Positions 1 through 7,096 of a stretch of 7,096 nt of DNA are shown here, in pieces. The stretch spans positions 1 through 7,096 of the forward strand of contig JAITDR010000273.1 in assembly GCA_031282465.1 (NCBI GenBank), given 5' to 3'. The DNA comes from Desulfovibrio sp. (GTDB lineage: Bacteria > Desulfobacterota > Desulfovibrionia > Desulfovibrionales > Desulfovibrionaceae). Numbering within the stretch: the first letter of the stretch is position 1; every line of letters begins with the position of its first letter. The position numbers and the translations under genes are program-made. The notes beneath the pieces were generated by a model. It was not told the DNA's origin. It saw only the letters and a program-made list of their open reading frames with translations, and did no database searches.

Positions 1-941
1 CGGTTCAGCCCCTCAATGAGCCAGTCCCTGCGTTGTCTGTAAGTATCGCAGATTTCCGCCACGCCGTCGTCCACGCCGTTGAGCGGGGCGTTCAGGGCCA
101 CAGCGGCCGCTATCTGGACGGGCTGGAAAATGCCGTAGTCCAGGTAGCTTTTGATGCGCTGCAAGGCATGCACCATATCGCGGTTGCCCACGCAGAAGCC
201 CACGCGCCAGCCGGCCATGGAATAACTTTTGGACATGGAGAAAAATTCCACGCCCACATCCTTGGCTCCTTCGGCCTGCATAAAGCTCGGCGCAGTATAG
301 CCGTCGAACACCAGGTCGGCGTAGGCCAGGTCATGCACGACCATGACCTTGTATTCCTTGGCGAAGTCAACGACTTTTTGGAAAAATTCGAGTGAGGCGA
401 TTTCAGTGGTCGGGTTGTGCGGGTAGCTGATGAAGAGTACTTTGGGTTGAGGCCAGGTCTGGCGGCCGGCGAGCTGCAGGTCTTCAAAAAAATCCCTGTC
501 CCTGCCTATGGGTATACGGCGCACGTCGGCGCCGGCTATGATGGGCGCATAGGTGTGAATAGGGTACGTGGGATCGGGGGCCAGCACTACGTCGCCGGGC
601 GAAAGCACGGCCAGGGCCAGGTGGGCCAGCCCTTCCTTGGCGCCCATAGTGGCTATGGCTTCGCTTTCCGGGTCCAGGTAGACGTTGTAGCGGCGCTTGT
701 ACCAGTCGCAGACGGCCTTTCTGAGGTTGGGTATGCCGCGCGAGGCGGAGTACCTGTGGTTCACGGGTTTGGCCGCGGCTTCAATGACTTTGTCGACGAT
801 GAACTGCGGCGTGGCCAGGTCCGGGTTTCCCATGCCGAAATCCACAACGTCTATGTTGTTTCTGCGCATCTGCATTTTGAGATCCGTCACCGTCGAAAAT
901 ACATAGGGCGGCAGACGCAGCATCCTGGGAAACTGTTCCAT
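1..941 (-). CDS. alaC: PLP-dependent class I/II aminotransferase, AlaC-like (partial, 3' end outside window)
   Basis: This minus-strand reading frame is open from the ATG at 941-939 to the window edge, giving 313 residues of a family usually near 390-410. A strong Shine-Dalgarno AGGAGG (complement of 949-954) sits 7 nt before the ATG and fixes the start. The N-terminus (RLPPYVF, residues 10-16), the MGNPD segment (37-41), YSASRGIP (64-71), the NP of the substrate/PLP site (N176-P177), HDLAYAD (203-209) and [12 protein letters not shown] (235-246) with the presumed Schiff-base lysine K238 all follow the fold-type I aminotransferase plan, and by memory closely match E. coli AlaC. AlaC makes alanine from pyruvate with glutamate as amino donor, in the cytoplasm. 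Relatives in this large family act on other amino acids, so the substrate is inferred and the symbol tentative. It is transcribed divergently from uvrB. Confidence 0.88.
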   Translation of the reverse strand, partial: MEQFPRMLRLPPYVFSTVTDLKMQMRRNNIDVVDFGMGNPDLATPQFIVDKVIEAAAKPVNHRYSASRGIPNLRKAVCDWYKRRYNVYLDPESEAIATMGAKEGLAHLALAVLSPGDVVLAPDPTYPIHTYAPIIAGADVRRIPIGRDRDFFEDLQLAGRQTWPQPKVLFISYPHNPTTEIASLEFFQKVVDFAKEYKVMVVHDLAYADLVFDGYTAPSFMQAEGAKDVGVEFFSMSKSYSMAGWRVGFCVGNRDMVHALQRIKSYLDYGIFQPVQIAAAVALNAPLNGVDDGVAEICDTYRQRRDWLIEGLN

Positions 942-960
942 GCGGGGGCCTCCTGAAATT

Positions 961-989
961 TTGCCTTAACGCTGAAGACACCTTATATT
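961..989 (+). promoter_or_regulatory. Candidate sigma-70 promoter for uvrB
   Basis: TTGCCT (961-966, 4 of 6 to the -35 consensus) is followed after 17 nt by TATATT (984-989, 5 of 6 to the -10 consensus). A start near 996 would give a leader of roughly 24 nt to the GTG start of uvrB. No LexA-type CTGT-N8-ACAG box is visible here, so SOS control is not supported from this sequence. The -10 region is shared with the leftward promoter. Confidence 0.45.
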
Positions 990-1009
990 CGCTGTGCGGA
1001 GCATGTCAA
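982..1009 (-). promoter_or_regulatory. Candidate sigma-70 promoter for the aminotransferase gene
   Basis: On the minus strand a perfect TTGACA -35 (complement of 1004-1009) is followed after 16 nt by TATAAG (complement of 982-987, 5 of 6 to consensus). Transcription would begin near 975, leaving a leader of about 34 nt with the AGGAGG ribosome binding site. The -10 lies directly on the -10 of the opposite-facing uvrB promoter candidate. Predicted by eye only. Confidence 0.6.
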
Positions 1010-1019
1010 AGGGGAAAGG

Positions 1020-3119
1020 GTGAGGCGGATGAACGGAAAAAGCGGGAAAGCCGGGGGCCTTGAGCCCGCCTGCTTCAGCATGGAAACGGACTATACGCCG
1101 CGCGGGGACCAGCCTGAGGCCATAGAGGCCATTGCCGGAAACCTGAATCAGCGGGTGCGCGACCAGATTTTGCTGGGCGTCACGGGGTCGGGAAAAACCT
1201 TCACGATGGCGGGGGTCATCGCGGCAACGCGCAGACCCGCGCTGATCCTGGCGCCGAACAAAACTCTTGCCGCGCAGTTGTACAACGAGTTCCGCGGACT
1301 TTTCCCGCGCAACGCCGTCGAGTATTTCGTAAGCTATTATGATTACTATCAGCCTGAGGCGTATGTCCCGTCCTCTGATACCTATATTGAAAAAGATTCC
1401 GCCATCAACGACAATATAGACAAGCTGCGCCATGCCGCCACCCATGCCCTGCTGACCCGCCGGGACACCATCATCGTCGCGTCCGTTTCCTGCATTTACG
1501 GCCTGGGGTCGCCGGAATACTACGCAAGACTGGTCATCCCCGTGGAGGTAGGACAGCGGTTGAGCATGGAAAACGTAATTTCCCGTCTGGTGGACATCCA
1601 ATATGAGCGCAACGACTACGACTTTCACCGCGCTACCTTCCGGGTGCGCGGGGACGTGCTGGAGGTAATTCCGTCGTATGAAAACGAGCGTGCCCTGCGC
1701 CTGGAGTTTTTCGGGGACGACCTTGAAGCCCTGTCGGAGATAGACCCGCTGACCGGGGAAACCCTGGCCCGCATCGGCAAAAGTGTTATCTTTCCGGCCA
1801 GCCACTATGTGTCGGACCGCGACAACATGAACAGGGCCGCAGGTGCCGTCCGCGAGGAACTTCGGGAATGCCTGGCCGCATACAAGGCGGCCGGCAAGCT
1901 TGTGGAAGCCCAGAGGCTGGAACAACGCACCATGCACGATTTGGAAATGATGGAACAGATCGGCTACTGCAGCGGCATAGAAAATTACTCCCGGCATCTG
2001 GACGGGCGGGCGCCGGGTTCCGCACCCTTTTGCCTGCTGGATTATTTTCCGGAGGATTATCTGCTTTTCGTGGACGAGTCGCACATCACCATTCCCCAGG
2101 TAGGGGCCATGTACAAGGGCGACCGCTCCCGCAAGAGCACCCTGGTCGAGTACGGCTTTCGCCTGCCCTCGGCGCTGGACAACAGGCCCTTGAGTTTCGA
2201 TGAGTTTTTGGACCGCACGGGGCAGATCATCTACGTGTCGGCCACGCCGGGTCCGTGGGAACGGGACCGCGCCCAGGGACTGGTCATCGAGCAGATCATC
2301 CGTCCCACAGGTCTTGTGGACCCGGAAACGGAGGTGCGTCGGACCAAAGGACAGATCGACGATCTGCTGGCCGAATGCCGTGTCCGGGCGGACAACGGCT
2401 CACGCGTGCTGGTCACCACGCTGACCAAGCGCATGGCCGAAGATTTGACCGAACACATGAATTCCATGGGGGTGCGCGCCAAATATCTGCATTCGGATAT
2501 CGACACCCTGGAGCGTATGAGCATTATCCGCGCTCTGCGCAAGGGCGATTTCGACGTACTGGTGGGCATCAACCTCCTGCGTGAGGGGCTGGACATTCCG
2601 GAGGTGTCGCTGGTTGCCGTGCTGGACGCCGACAAGGAGGGGTTTCTGCGTTCGGAGGGTTCATTGATTCAGACGTTCGGACGGGCGGCGCGCAATGCCG
2701 AGGGACGGGTAATTATGTATGCCGACAGAGTTACGGCTTCCATGCAGGCCGCTATGGAAGAAACGGCCCGCCGGCGCGAGCGGCAGAAGGAGTTCAACAG
2801 GGAGCGCGGGATCACGCCTGCAAGCATCAGGAAAGAAGTGGACACGCCTTTTGACGCCCTGTTTGCCCCGCCTTCGGCGGGCGGCGCTCAGGGCGGGCGG
2901 CGCGGCAGCGGGGCGGGGAACAGGCTGCGCGGCAGCAGGGGGGACGAAAACGTGATGCTTTCCGATCCGCGTGAACTGGCACGGCTTATTCAGTCTTTGG
3001 AACGGGAAATGCGCGGCGCGGCGCGTGAACTGGAATTTGAACGGGCCGCCGACCTGCGCGACCGCGTCCGGGCTCTGCGCAACCGGCTGCTCGCGGCGGA
3101 AGGGCAGCCTGCCGCATGA
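1020..3119 (+). CDS. uvrB: Excinuclease ABC subunit B (UvrB)
   Basis: UvrB receives damaged DNA from UvrA, verifies the lesion with its helicase-like core and beta-hairpin, and recruits UvrC for incision in nucleotide excision repair. The 699 residues show Walker A GVTGSGKT (53-60), the tyrosine-rich beta-hairpin region [10 protein letters not shown] (106-115), the Walker B/DESH box (352-355), SATPG (407-411), [12 protein letters not shown] (466-477), the motif VI segment QTFGRAARN (551-559), a Gly/Arg-rich linker (about 618-643), and a C-terminal UVR domain with [13 protein letters not shown] (671-683) that contacts UvrC. E. coli UvrB is 673 residues. Family homology begins near F19, so the first 18 residues are an extension. 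The GTG at 1020 has AAAGGGG 5 nt upstream; the ATG at 1029 with AAAGGG 8 nt upstream is equally possible, and the ATG at 1080 lacks a clear ribosome binding site. All key residues are present, so the gene looks intact. Confidence 0.98.
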   Translation: MRRMNGKSGKAGGLEPACFSMETDYTPRGDQPEAIEAIAGNLNQRVRDQILLGVTGSGKTFTMAGVIAATRRPALILAPNKTLAAQLYNEFRGLFPRNAVEYFVSYYDYYQPEAYVPSSDTYIEKDSAINDNIDKLRHAATHALLTRRDTIIVASVSCIYGLGSPEYYARLVIPVEVGQRLSMENVISRLVDIQYERNDYDFHRATFRVRGDVLEVIPSYENERALRLEFFGDDLEALSEIDPLTGETLARIGKSVIFPASHYVSDRDNMNRAAGAVREELRECLAAYKAAGKLVEAQRLEQRTMHDLEMMEQIGYCSGIENYSRHLDGRAPGSAPFCLLDYFPEDYLLFVDESHITIPQVGAMYKGDRSRKSTLVEYGFRLPSALDNRPLSFDEFLDRTGQIIYVSATPGPWERDRAQGLVIEQIIRPTGLVDPETEVRRTKGQIDDLLAECRVRADNGSRVLVTTLTKRMAEDLTEHMNSMGVRAKYLHSDIDTLERMSIIRALRKGDFDVLVGINLLREGLDIPEVSLVAVLDADKEGFLRSEGSLIQTFGRAARNAEGRVIMYADRVTASMQAAMEETARRRERQKEFNRERGITPASIRKEVDTPFDALFAPPSAGGAQGGRRGSGAGNRLRGSRGDENVMLSDPRELARLIQSLEREMRGAARELEFERAADLRDRVRALRNRLLAAEGQPAA

Positions 3120-3174
3120 TGTGCCCACTGTCGGAACCCGCCACGCGAAAGAGTAAAATCGTCATTGCCGCCGG

Positions 3175-3206
3175 CGGTGAGAGGGCATTCCCTCACCGGA
3201 GCTTTT
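3175..3206 (+). terminator. Probable Rho-independent terminator of uvrB
   Basis: A stem of 9 bp pairs 3175-3180 with 3193-3198 and 3183-3185 with 3190-3192, with a 2-nt bulge (GA, 3181-3182) and a CATT loop (3186-3189). It is GC-rich and is followed by a short TTTT run at 3203-3206. It lies 55 nt after the uvrB stop and before the guaB promoter region. The U tract is short, so termination may be partial. Confidence 0.5.
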
Positions 3207-3245
3207 ACAAAAACAGCAATTATTCCACAATATTATATCTACACA
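3200..3245 (+). promoter_or_regulatory. AT-rich segment upstream of guaB
   Basis: This stretch is strikingly AT-rich compared with its GC-rich surroundings and includes TTTACA (3204-3209), CACAAT (3226-3231) and TATTAT (3231-3236). TTTACA and CACAAT are 16 nt apart and could form a weak upstream promoter. The segment could equally act as an upstream activating or curved element for the better promoter at 3272-3301. There is no coding signal here. Confidence 0.3.
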
Positions 3246-3259
3246 TGGTGGAGTGTGGA

Positions 3260-3278
3260 CTGTCAGGCAGCTTGACAG
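3260..3278. repeat. Inverted repeat CTGTCA-N7-TGACAG overlapping the guaB -35
   Basis: Perfect 6-bp arms at 3260-3265 and 3273-3278 are separated by 7 nt. The right arm covers almost the whole TTGACA -35 hexamer. This placement fits an operator for a dimeric repressor, but it could also be a chance palindrome, since half of it is constrained by the -35. The 11-nt gap between CTGT and ACAG does not fit the E. coli LexA box. Confidence 0.4.
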
Positions 3279-3301
3279 GCCCTCGACCTGAGGCATATGG
3301 T
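3272..3301 (+). promoter_or_regulatory. Candidate guaB promoter
   Basis: A perfect -35 hexamer TTGACA (3272-3277) is followed after 18 nt by TATGGT (3296-3301, 4 of 6 to consensus). Transcription from near 3308 would leave a leader of about 34 nt carrying the AAGGGG ribosome binding site. The upstream in-frame ATG at 3297 falls inside this -10, which argues that guaB starts at 3342 instead. This promoter would drive guaB, guaA and probably tatB. Confidence 0.5.
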
Positions 3302-3341
3302 CCACCTTTCTTTTCCTCTGCATCCCCAAGGGGTCCCCACC

Positions 3342-4802
3342 ATGGCGTTCAGCATGTGCGACGGCCTGACGTTTGACGATGTCCTGCTCCTCCCCGGCTA
3401 TTCCGAAACCACCCCCGACATGGCGGACGTATCCTCTCTGCTGACGCCGGACATCCGACTGAACATTCCCCTCCTTTCCGCGGCCATGGACACCGTCACC
3501 GAGGCCGAAATGGCCGTTTCCATGGCCCGTAACGGCGGCGTGGGGGTCATCCACAAAAATTCGCCTATCGAAGTACAAAGCCATGAGGTGAAAAAGGTCA
3601 AGAAATCCGAAAGCGGCATGATCACTTCCCCCGTGACTGTGCGTCCGGACGACAGTGTGGCCGCCGCCCTGGAACTGATGAGCAGCTACCACGTTTCCGG
3701 TCTGCCCGTTGTAGAAGGCCGCCGGTTGGTCGGCATCCTGACCAACCGCGACGTGCGTTTCGTCAAAGACCCTTCCCAGATACGCGTCAGTGACCGTATG
3801 ACCAAGGACCGACTGATCACCGTGCCCGTAGGCACTACTTTGGAAGAAGCCAAGGATCACCTGCATGAGAACCGCATCGAAAAACTCCTCGTAGTGGACG
3901 AGAACAAGGAACTCTGCGGGCTGATCACCATGAAGGACATCGAAAAAATTCGCAAGTACCCGGATTCCTGCAAGGATGATCGAGGACGGCTGCGCGTGGG
4001 CGCGGCCATCGGCGTGGGCGCGGACTGTCTGCCGCGAGCCGCGGCTCTGCTTGCGGCCGGCGCGGATTTTTTGGTGTTGGATTCCGCCCACGGCCATTCC
4101 CGCAACGTCCTCAACGCCGTACGCGAAGTCCGCGCCGCCTGGCCCTCCTGCCGACTGGTCGCCGGCAACGTCGGCACCTACGAAGGCGCCAAAGCCGTGC
4201 TGGAAGCAGGCGCCGACACGGTAAAAGTGGGCATCGGCCCCGGCTCCATCTGTACCACGCGTATCGTGGCAGGCGTCGGCGTACCCCAGATTACCGCCGT
4301 GCGTGAAGCTGCGCGGGCCGCCGCCGAACTGGACCGTTGCGTCATCGCCGACGGCGGCATCAAATATTCCGGCGACATCGTCAAAGCCATTGCCGTCGGC
4401 GCGCACAGCGTCATGATCGGCAGCCTTTTCGCCGGGTCGGAGGAAAGCCCCGGTGAAAGCATCCTCTATCAAGGTCGACGCTACAAAATCTATCGCGGCA
4501 TGGGGTCCATAGACGCCATGAAAGACGGCAGCTCCGACCGCTATTTTCAGGAAACATCCAAGAAACTGGTGCCGGAAGGCATCGTCGGACGCGTCCCCTA
4601 CAAAGGCCCTGTGGGCGACAGCCTCTACCAGCTCGTCGGCGGCCTGCGTTCGGGCATGGGCTATGTGGGCGCGACCGACCTGAACGACCTGCGCGCAAAG
4701 GCCCGCTTCCTGCGCATATCCCCGGCCGGCCTGCGCGAAAGTCATGTACACGACGTGATAATCACCAAAGAAGCCCCCAATTACCAGGTGGATCAGGGCT
4801 GA
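3342..4802 (+). CDS. guaB: Inosine-5'-monophosphate dehydrogenase (GuaB)
   Basis: GuaB oxidises IMP to XMP with NAD+, the committed step of GMP synthesis, in the cytoplasm as a tetramer or octamer. From the ATG at 3342 the protein has 486 residues, close to the E. coli length. It begins with the typical [14 protein letters not shown] (8-21), has two CBS domains inserted at about 93-205, the GNVGT segment (275-279), the catalytic loop GPGSICTTR with nucleophile C304, the IMP phosphate site DGG (337-339), YRGMGS (384-389), and the mobile-flap pair R400-Y401 in SSDRYFQ. E412 and RVPYKG (417-422) complete the flap. The start at 3342 has AAGGGG (3328-3333) 8 nt upstream. An in-frame ATG at 3297 would add 15 residues but lacks family similarity and a ribosome binding site. 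The CBS pair is known in the family to bind purine nucleotides, so allosteric control is likely. guaA follows after 80 nt. Confidence 0.98.
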   Translation: MAFSMCDGLTFDDVLLLPGYSETTPDMADVSSLLTPDIRLNIPLLSAAMDTVTEAEMAVSMARNGGVGVIHKNSPIEVQSHEVKKVKKSESGMITSPVTVRPDDSVAAALELMSSYHVSGLPVVEGRRLVGILTNRDVRFVKDPSQIRVSDRMTKDRLITVPVGTTLEEAKDHLHENRIEKLLVVDENKELCGLITMKDIEKIRKYPDSCKDDRGRLRVGAAIGVGADCLPRAAALLAAGADFLVLDSAHGHSRNVLNAVREVRAAWPSCRLVAGNVGTYEGAKAVLEAGADTVKVGIGPGSICTTRIVAGVGVPQITAVREAARAAAELDRCVIADGGIKYSGDIVKAIAVGAHSVMIGSLFAGSEESPGESILYQGRRYKIYRGMGSIDAMKDGSSDRYFQETSKKLVPEGIVGRVPYKGPVGDSLYQLVGGLRSGMGYVGATDLNDLRAKARFLRISPAGLRESHVHDVIITKEAPNYQVDQG

Positions 4803-4818
4803 CCTCCCGCGCCGTACG

Positions 4819-4833
4819 CCGGGCATACCCGCG
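4819..4833 (+). other. Small intercistronic hairpin between guaB and guaA
   Basis: CCGGG (4819-4823) can pair with CCCG and a further G (4828-4833, with C4832 bulged) around a CATA loop. It has no following T run, so it is not a normal terminator; it might stabilise the guaB 3' end or be incidental in GC-rich DNA. Confidence 0.2.
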
Positions 4834-4870
4834 GAACGACACACTGCCGACCCCGCAAGGATACTTTACC

Positions 4871-4882
4871 GAGGAAGTCCTC
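4871..4882 (+). promoter_or_regulatory. guaA ribosome binding site within a short inverted repeat
   Basis: GAGGA at 4871-4875 is the Shine-Dalgarno of guaA, 7 nt before the ATG at 4883. It is followed directly by TCCTC (4878-4882), its exact complement, so GAGG and CCTC can form a 4-bp stem with an AAGT loop ending at the base before the start codon. Such a stem is weak alone but could lower initiation unless ribosomes arrive from guaB. Confidence 0.5.
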
Positions 4883-6427
4883 ATGCCCGATTTCGCGAAG
4901 GTTTTGATTATCGACTACGGCGCCCAGTATACCATGCTCATCGCCCGACGCGTGCGCGAGGCGGGCGTCTACTCCGAAATACTGCCCTGCTCTGCCCCGG
5001 ACGAAAAAATCAAGGCAGCGGGCGCGAACGCGATAATCCTTTCCGGCGGCCCGGACGACGCCGGTGAACCCGGCGCTCCCACCCTCAGCCCGGCTGTACT
5101 CGACGCCGACGTGCCCGTGCTGGGCATCTGTTACGGCATGCAACTTCTGGCCCACACCTTGGGCGGCAGGCTCGCCAACTCCCGCGACCGGGAATACGGG
5201 CCGGCCGAACTCAGCCTGACCGCCCCCTCGCCTCTCTGGCAAGGCGTGCCCGCAGACGCCCCGTTCACCGTCTGGATGTCGCACGGCAACCGGGTCATGT
5301 CCCCGCCCCCGGGGTTTGCCGTCACGGCCCGGACCCCCGCTCTGGACCTCGCGGCCATGGCGGACGACATCCGCAGGATTTACGCCGTCCAGTTCCACCC
5401 GGAAGTACATCACACCCGGAACGGCGAACGGATTCTGCGCAATTTCCTCTTCACGATCGCCGGCCTGAAACCCGACTGGAGCATGCGCTCTTTTGTGGAC
5501 CGCACCCTTGACGCATGCAGGGAACGCGTGGGCGACGACAAAATCGTGCTCGGCCTTTCCGGCGGCGTGGACTCCACTGTTGTCGCCGCCCTGCTGCATC
5601 GCGCCGTCGGCGACAGGCTGCATTGCATCTTCGTCGACCACGGCCTGCTGCGCCGCAACGAAGGCGAAGAAGTGACCGACATGATCCGGCGTTGCCTGCC
5701 CGGCATCAACCTGCACTACATCCGGGCCGGAGACATGTTCCTGTCCGCCCTGCAAGGCGTCGAAGACCCGGAAAAAAAACGCCGCATCATCGGCCGCCTT
5801 TTTATCGAAGTCTTTGAAAAAGAAGCCCGTAAACTCAAGGATGTGCGCCTGCTGGCTCAGGGCACGCTCTACCCCGACGTCGTAGAATCCTCCTCGGCCA
5901 AAGGCACGGTCATCAAAACCCACCACAATGTCGGCGGATTGCCCGAAACCATGCAGCTCGCGCTCCTTGAACCCCTGCGTGACCTGTTCAAAGACGAGGT
6001 CCGGGCCGTAGGCGCGCAACTCGGCCTGCCCGACGAAGTGCTCAGGCGACAGCCCTTCCCCGGCCCCGGCCTGGCCGTGCGCATTCTCGGGGAAGTCACC
6101 GAAGAACGACTGGAAATCCTGCGCGATGTCGACAGCATCGTCCGTCGCGAACTGGAACGCTCGGGATGGGCGGACAAAGTTTGGCAGGGCTTCGCCGTGC
6201 TGCTCCCCCTGCGCACCGTCGGCGTCATGGGCGACGCCCGTACCTACGAACATGTGGCGGCCCTGCGCGTCGTGGACAGTGTTGACGCCATGACCGCCGA
6301 ATGGAGCCGCCTGCCGCACGACCTTCTCGCGACGATTTCCGGGCGCGTCGTGGGCGAAGTCAAAGGCGTGAACCGCGTGGTCTACGACATTTCCTCCAAA
6401 CCCCCCGGAACCATCGAATGGGAATGA
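4883..6427 (+). CDS. guaA: GMP synthetase, glutamine-hydrolysing (GuaA)
   Basis: GuaA converts XMP to GMP using ATP and ammonia released from glutamine, completing the pathway begun by GuaB. The 514 residues carry an N-terminal class I glutamine amidotransferase domain (about 6-195) with nucleophile C83 in GICYGMQ and the H172/E174 pair in FHPEV. The ATP-pyrophosphatase domain follows, with its P-loop LSGGVDST (225-232), FVDHGLLR (250-257) and [11 protein letters not shown] (326-336). The C-terminal dimerisation domain contains [12 protein letters not shown] (389-400) and ends in the characteristic IEWE. All catalytic residues are present and the length is normal (E. coli 525). The ATG at 4883 is supported by GAGGA upstream and by the family N-terminus ([15 protein letters not shown], residues 7-17). 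It lies 80 nt after guaB with no terminator between them, so the two are almost certainly co-transcribed. Confidence 0.98.
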   Translation: MPDFAKVLIIDYGAQYTMLIARRVREAGVYSEILPCSAPDEKIKAAGANAIILSGGPDDAGEPGAPTLSPAVLDADVPVLGICYGMQLLAHTLGGRLANSRDREYGPAELSLTAPSPLWQGVPADAPFTVWMSHGNRVMSPPPGFAVTARTPALDLAAMADDIRRIYAVQFHPEVHHTRNGERILRNFLFTIAGLKPDWSMRSFVDRTLDACRERVGDDKIVLGLSGGVDSTVVAALLHRAVGDRLHCIFVDHGLLRRNEGEEVTDMIRRCLPGINLHYIRAGDMFLSALQGVEDPEKKRRIIGRLFIEVFEKEARKLKDVRLLAQGTLYPDVVESSSAKGTVIKTHHNVGGLPETMQLALLEPLRDLFKDEVRAVGAQLGLPDEVLRRQPFPGPGLAVRILGEVTEERLEILRDVDSIVRRELERSGWADKVWQGFAVLLPLRTVGVMGDARTYEHVAALRVVDSVDAMTAEWSRLPHDLLATISGRVVGEVKGVNRVVYDISSKPPGTIEWE

Positions 6428-6443
6428 TTGACGAATGATTAGG
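6422..6443 (+). repeat. Near-perfect 11-nt tandem duplication at the guaA stop
   Basis: GAATGATT occurs at 6422-6429 and again at 6433-6440, 11 nt apart. The first copy contains the guaA stop TGA (6425-6427). It is small and possibly incidental, left from a slippage event in the guaA-tatB gap. Confidence 0.35.
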
Positions 6444-6472
6444 CGGGGCGTCGACAACACACGGAAAGCAGC

Positions 6473-7024
6473 ATGTTCGGCATAGGCGGAACCGAATTTC
6501 TGGTCATCATTATCGTGGGCATCCTCGTGCTCGGCCCGGATCATCTGCCGCGTCTCGTCCGCACCTTTGCCAAGGTCATGTCCGATTTCCGCAAGATAAG
6601 CACCGATTTCCAACGCGCTGTACACTTTGAAGCGGACGAGATGGAACGCGCGCAAAAAGCCTCTCCCAAAAAGAAAAAAACAAAAAAACGCCCTCCTCCG
6701 CATGAGGAGCATCCCGAAGCCGATGCCGCGTCCTCTACGCCTGAGCCCGCCGCGCCTGCGGAGCCGGAGCCGGATGCCGCATCGCCTGCGACACCCGCCC
6801 CCGATACCGATGGCGATGCCGCGCCCTCAACGCTTGCGCCGGATGCCGTACCGCCCGCCGCACCTGTTTCCGGTACCGGTGCCGGACCCGAGTCGGATGC
6901 CGCGCCGCCTGCGACATCCCCTGCCGGCCGGTCTGAACTGCGCGATGCGCCAACGGGAAGCAACGAAGAATCGGCGCCCGTCGGGGCCGCTTCCGACGGT
7001 ACGCTTCCGGAGGACAAACGGTGA
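6473..7024 (+). CDS. tatB: Sec-independent (twin-arginine) translocase protein TatB
   Basis: TatB works with TatC in the inner membrane to bind twin-arginine signal peptides and pass folded proteins to TatA pores. The 183 residues start MFGIGGTEF with E8, followed by one hydrophobic helix (about 9-20), the G21-P22 hinge, LPRLVRTFAKV, and an amphipathic helix to about residue 60, all typical of the TatA/B family. The MFxIG start and the long tail favour TatB over TatA. A lysine cluster (66-73) leads into a long Pro/Ala/Asp/Glu tail (about 75-183), low in complexity and probably disordered; such tails vary widely in the family. The ATG is set by the family N-terminus, as the ribosome binding site (GGAAAG, 6463-6468) is weak. 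It lies 45 nt after guaA without a visible terminator. Calling it TatB rather than TatA is likely but not proven. Confidence 0.9.
   Translation: MFGIGGTEFLVIIIVGILVLGPDHLPRLVRTFAKVMSDFRKISTDFQRAVHFEADEMERAQKASPKKKKTKKRPPPHEEHPEADAASSTPEPAAPAEPEPDAASPATPAPDTDGDAAPSTLAPDAVPPAAPVSGTGAGPESDAAPPATSPAGRSELRDAPTGSNEESAPVGAASDGTLPEDKR
6722..6903 (+). repeat. Dispersed in-frame GATGCCGC repeats in the tatB tail
   Basis: GATGCCGC (once GATGCCGT) occurs at 6722, 6773, 6815, 6842 and 6896. The spacings of 51, 42, 27 and 54 nt are all multiples of three, so each copy encodes Asp-Ala-Ala or Asp-Ala-Val (residues 84, 101, 115, 124, 142). Similar flanks, such as CGCCTGCGACA after the copies at 6773 and 6896, suggest that the tail grew by duplication of a short unit. 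Confidence 0.6.
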
Positions 7025-7096
7025 AGCCCCCGGCAGACAAGGATGCGCGCCTGCCGGCCGAGCTTGAAGAAGAACTGGACCGTACCGTGAACCCGG
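7021..7096 (+). CDS. Start of a gene coupled to tatB, probably tatC (partial)
   Basis: A GTG at 7021-7023 overlaps the tatB stop TGA (7022-7024) in a GTGA junction, a classic sign of translational coupling. A strong GGAGGA (7009-7014) lies 6 nt upstream. The frame is open to the window end and encodes 25 residues, starting MKPPADKDARLPAEL, which are hydrophilic and acidic with no diagnostic motif. tatC is the usual neighbour of tatB, and many TatC proteins have a variable hydrophilic N-terminus before their first helix, so tatC is the best guess. The identity rests on context alone. Confidence 0.6.
   Translation, partial: MKPPADKDARLPAELEEELDRTVNP

Noticed and set aside
33..956. Plus-strand open frames at 33-395 and 417-956
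   Set aside because: They are antisense to the aminotransferase, whose minus-strand frame has a strong ribosome binding site and all the expected motifs.
966..2084. A 372-codon minus-strand frame over uvrB
   Set aside because: Antisense to the conserved UvrB helicase core, and it would run through the divergent promoter region.
3260..3278. LexA (SOS) box next to uvrB
   Set aside because: CTGT and ACAG are 11 nt apart rather than the 8 of the E. coli-type box, and the site is downstream of uvrB, before guaB.
3297..3341. guaB start at the upstream ATG 3297
   Set aside because: It lies inside the likely -10 element, has no ribosome binding site, and adds 15 residues not seen in the family; ATG 3342 has AAGGGG at good spacing.
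3120..3341. Purine riboswitch or small RNA before guaB
   Set aside because: I could not find the conserved three-way junction and loops of a purine riboswitch; only short hairpins are visible.
3162..4844. A 560-codon open frame on the minus strand across guaB
   Set aside because: Antisense shadow of guaB with the same composition bias; it also runs through the terminator and promoter region.
6668..6688. Programmed -1 frameshift site in tatB
   Set aside because: The A runs do not place an X-XXY-YYZ heptamer in the reading frame; only generic slippage on A7 remains possible.
4793..6712. A 639-codon open frame on the minus strand across guaA
   Set aside because: It is exactly antisense to guaA with its intact catalytic residues. 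Its His/Gly/Val/Phe-rich composition is what antisense of GC-rich codons gives, and it matches no family I know.

Overview
The window holds ordinary housekeeping genes of a moderately high-GC Gram-negative bacterium. The protein sequences, and the company of a GuaB-GuaA pair with a TatB carrying a long acidic/Pro-Ala tail, suggest a Desulfovibrio-like member of the Desulfobacterota. That placement is inferred from the look of the proteins and was not tested by any search. I see no mobile element, CRISPR array, tRNA, rRNA or phage gene, and no convincing new multi-gene system.

Layout: (1) bases 1-941, minus strand, hold the N-terminal three quarters of a PLP-dependent class I/II aminotransferase closely resembling E. 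coli AlaC; its 3' end lies outside the window. (2) Bases 942-1019 are a 78-bp divergent intergenic region where candidate promoters for the aminotransferase (leftward) and uvrB (rightward) share the same -10 region. (3) Bases 1020-3119 encode complete UvrB, the damage-verification helicase of nucleotide excision repair. (4) Bases 3120-3341 hold a probable uvrB terminator hairpin, an unusually AT-rich stretch, and a candidate guaB promoter with a perfect TTGACA -35 overlapped by an inverted repeat. (5) Bases 3342-4802 encode GuaB (IMP dehydrogenase) and 4883-6427 GuaA (GMP synthetase). (6) Bases 6473-7024 encode TatB, and a translationally coupled gene starts at 7021 and runs off the window; tatC is the natural expectation but its visible 25 residues do not prove it.

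How the genes work together: GuaB oxidises IMP to XMP and GuaA aminates XMP to GMP, so guaB-guaA is the complete two-step GMP branch. tatB follows only 45 bp after guaA on the same strand with no terminator visible, so guanine nucleotide synthesis and folded-protein export may share a transcript. uvrB is probably a separate unit ended by the hairpin at about 3175-3206.

The most worthwhile observations are regulatory: the superimposed divergent promoters at 961-1009, the inverted repeat over the guaB -35 element, and a small stem that may occlude the guaA ribosome binding site. All are predictions by eye.
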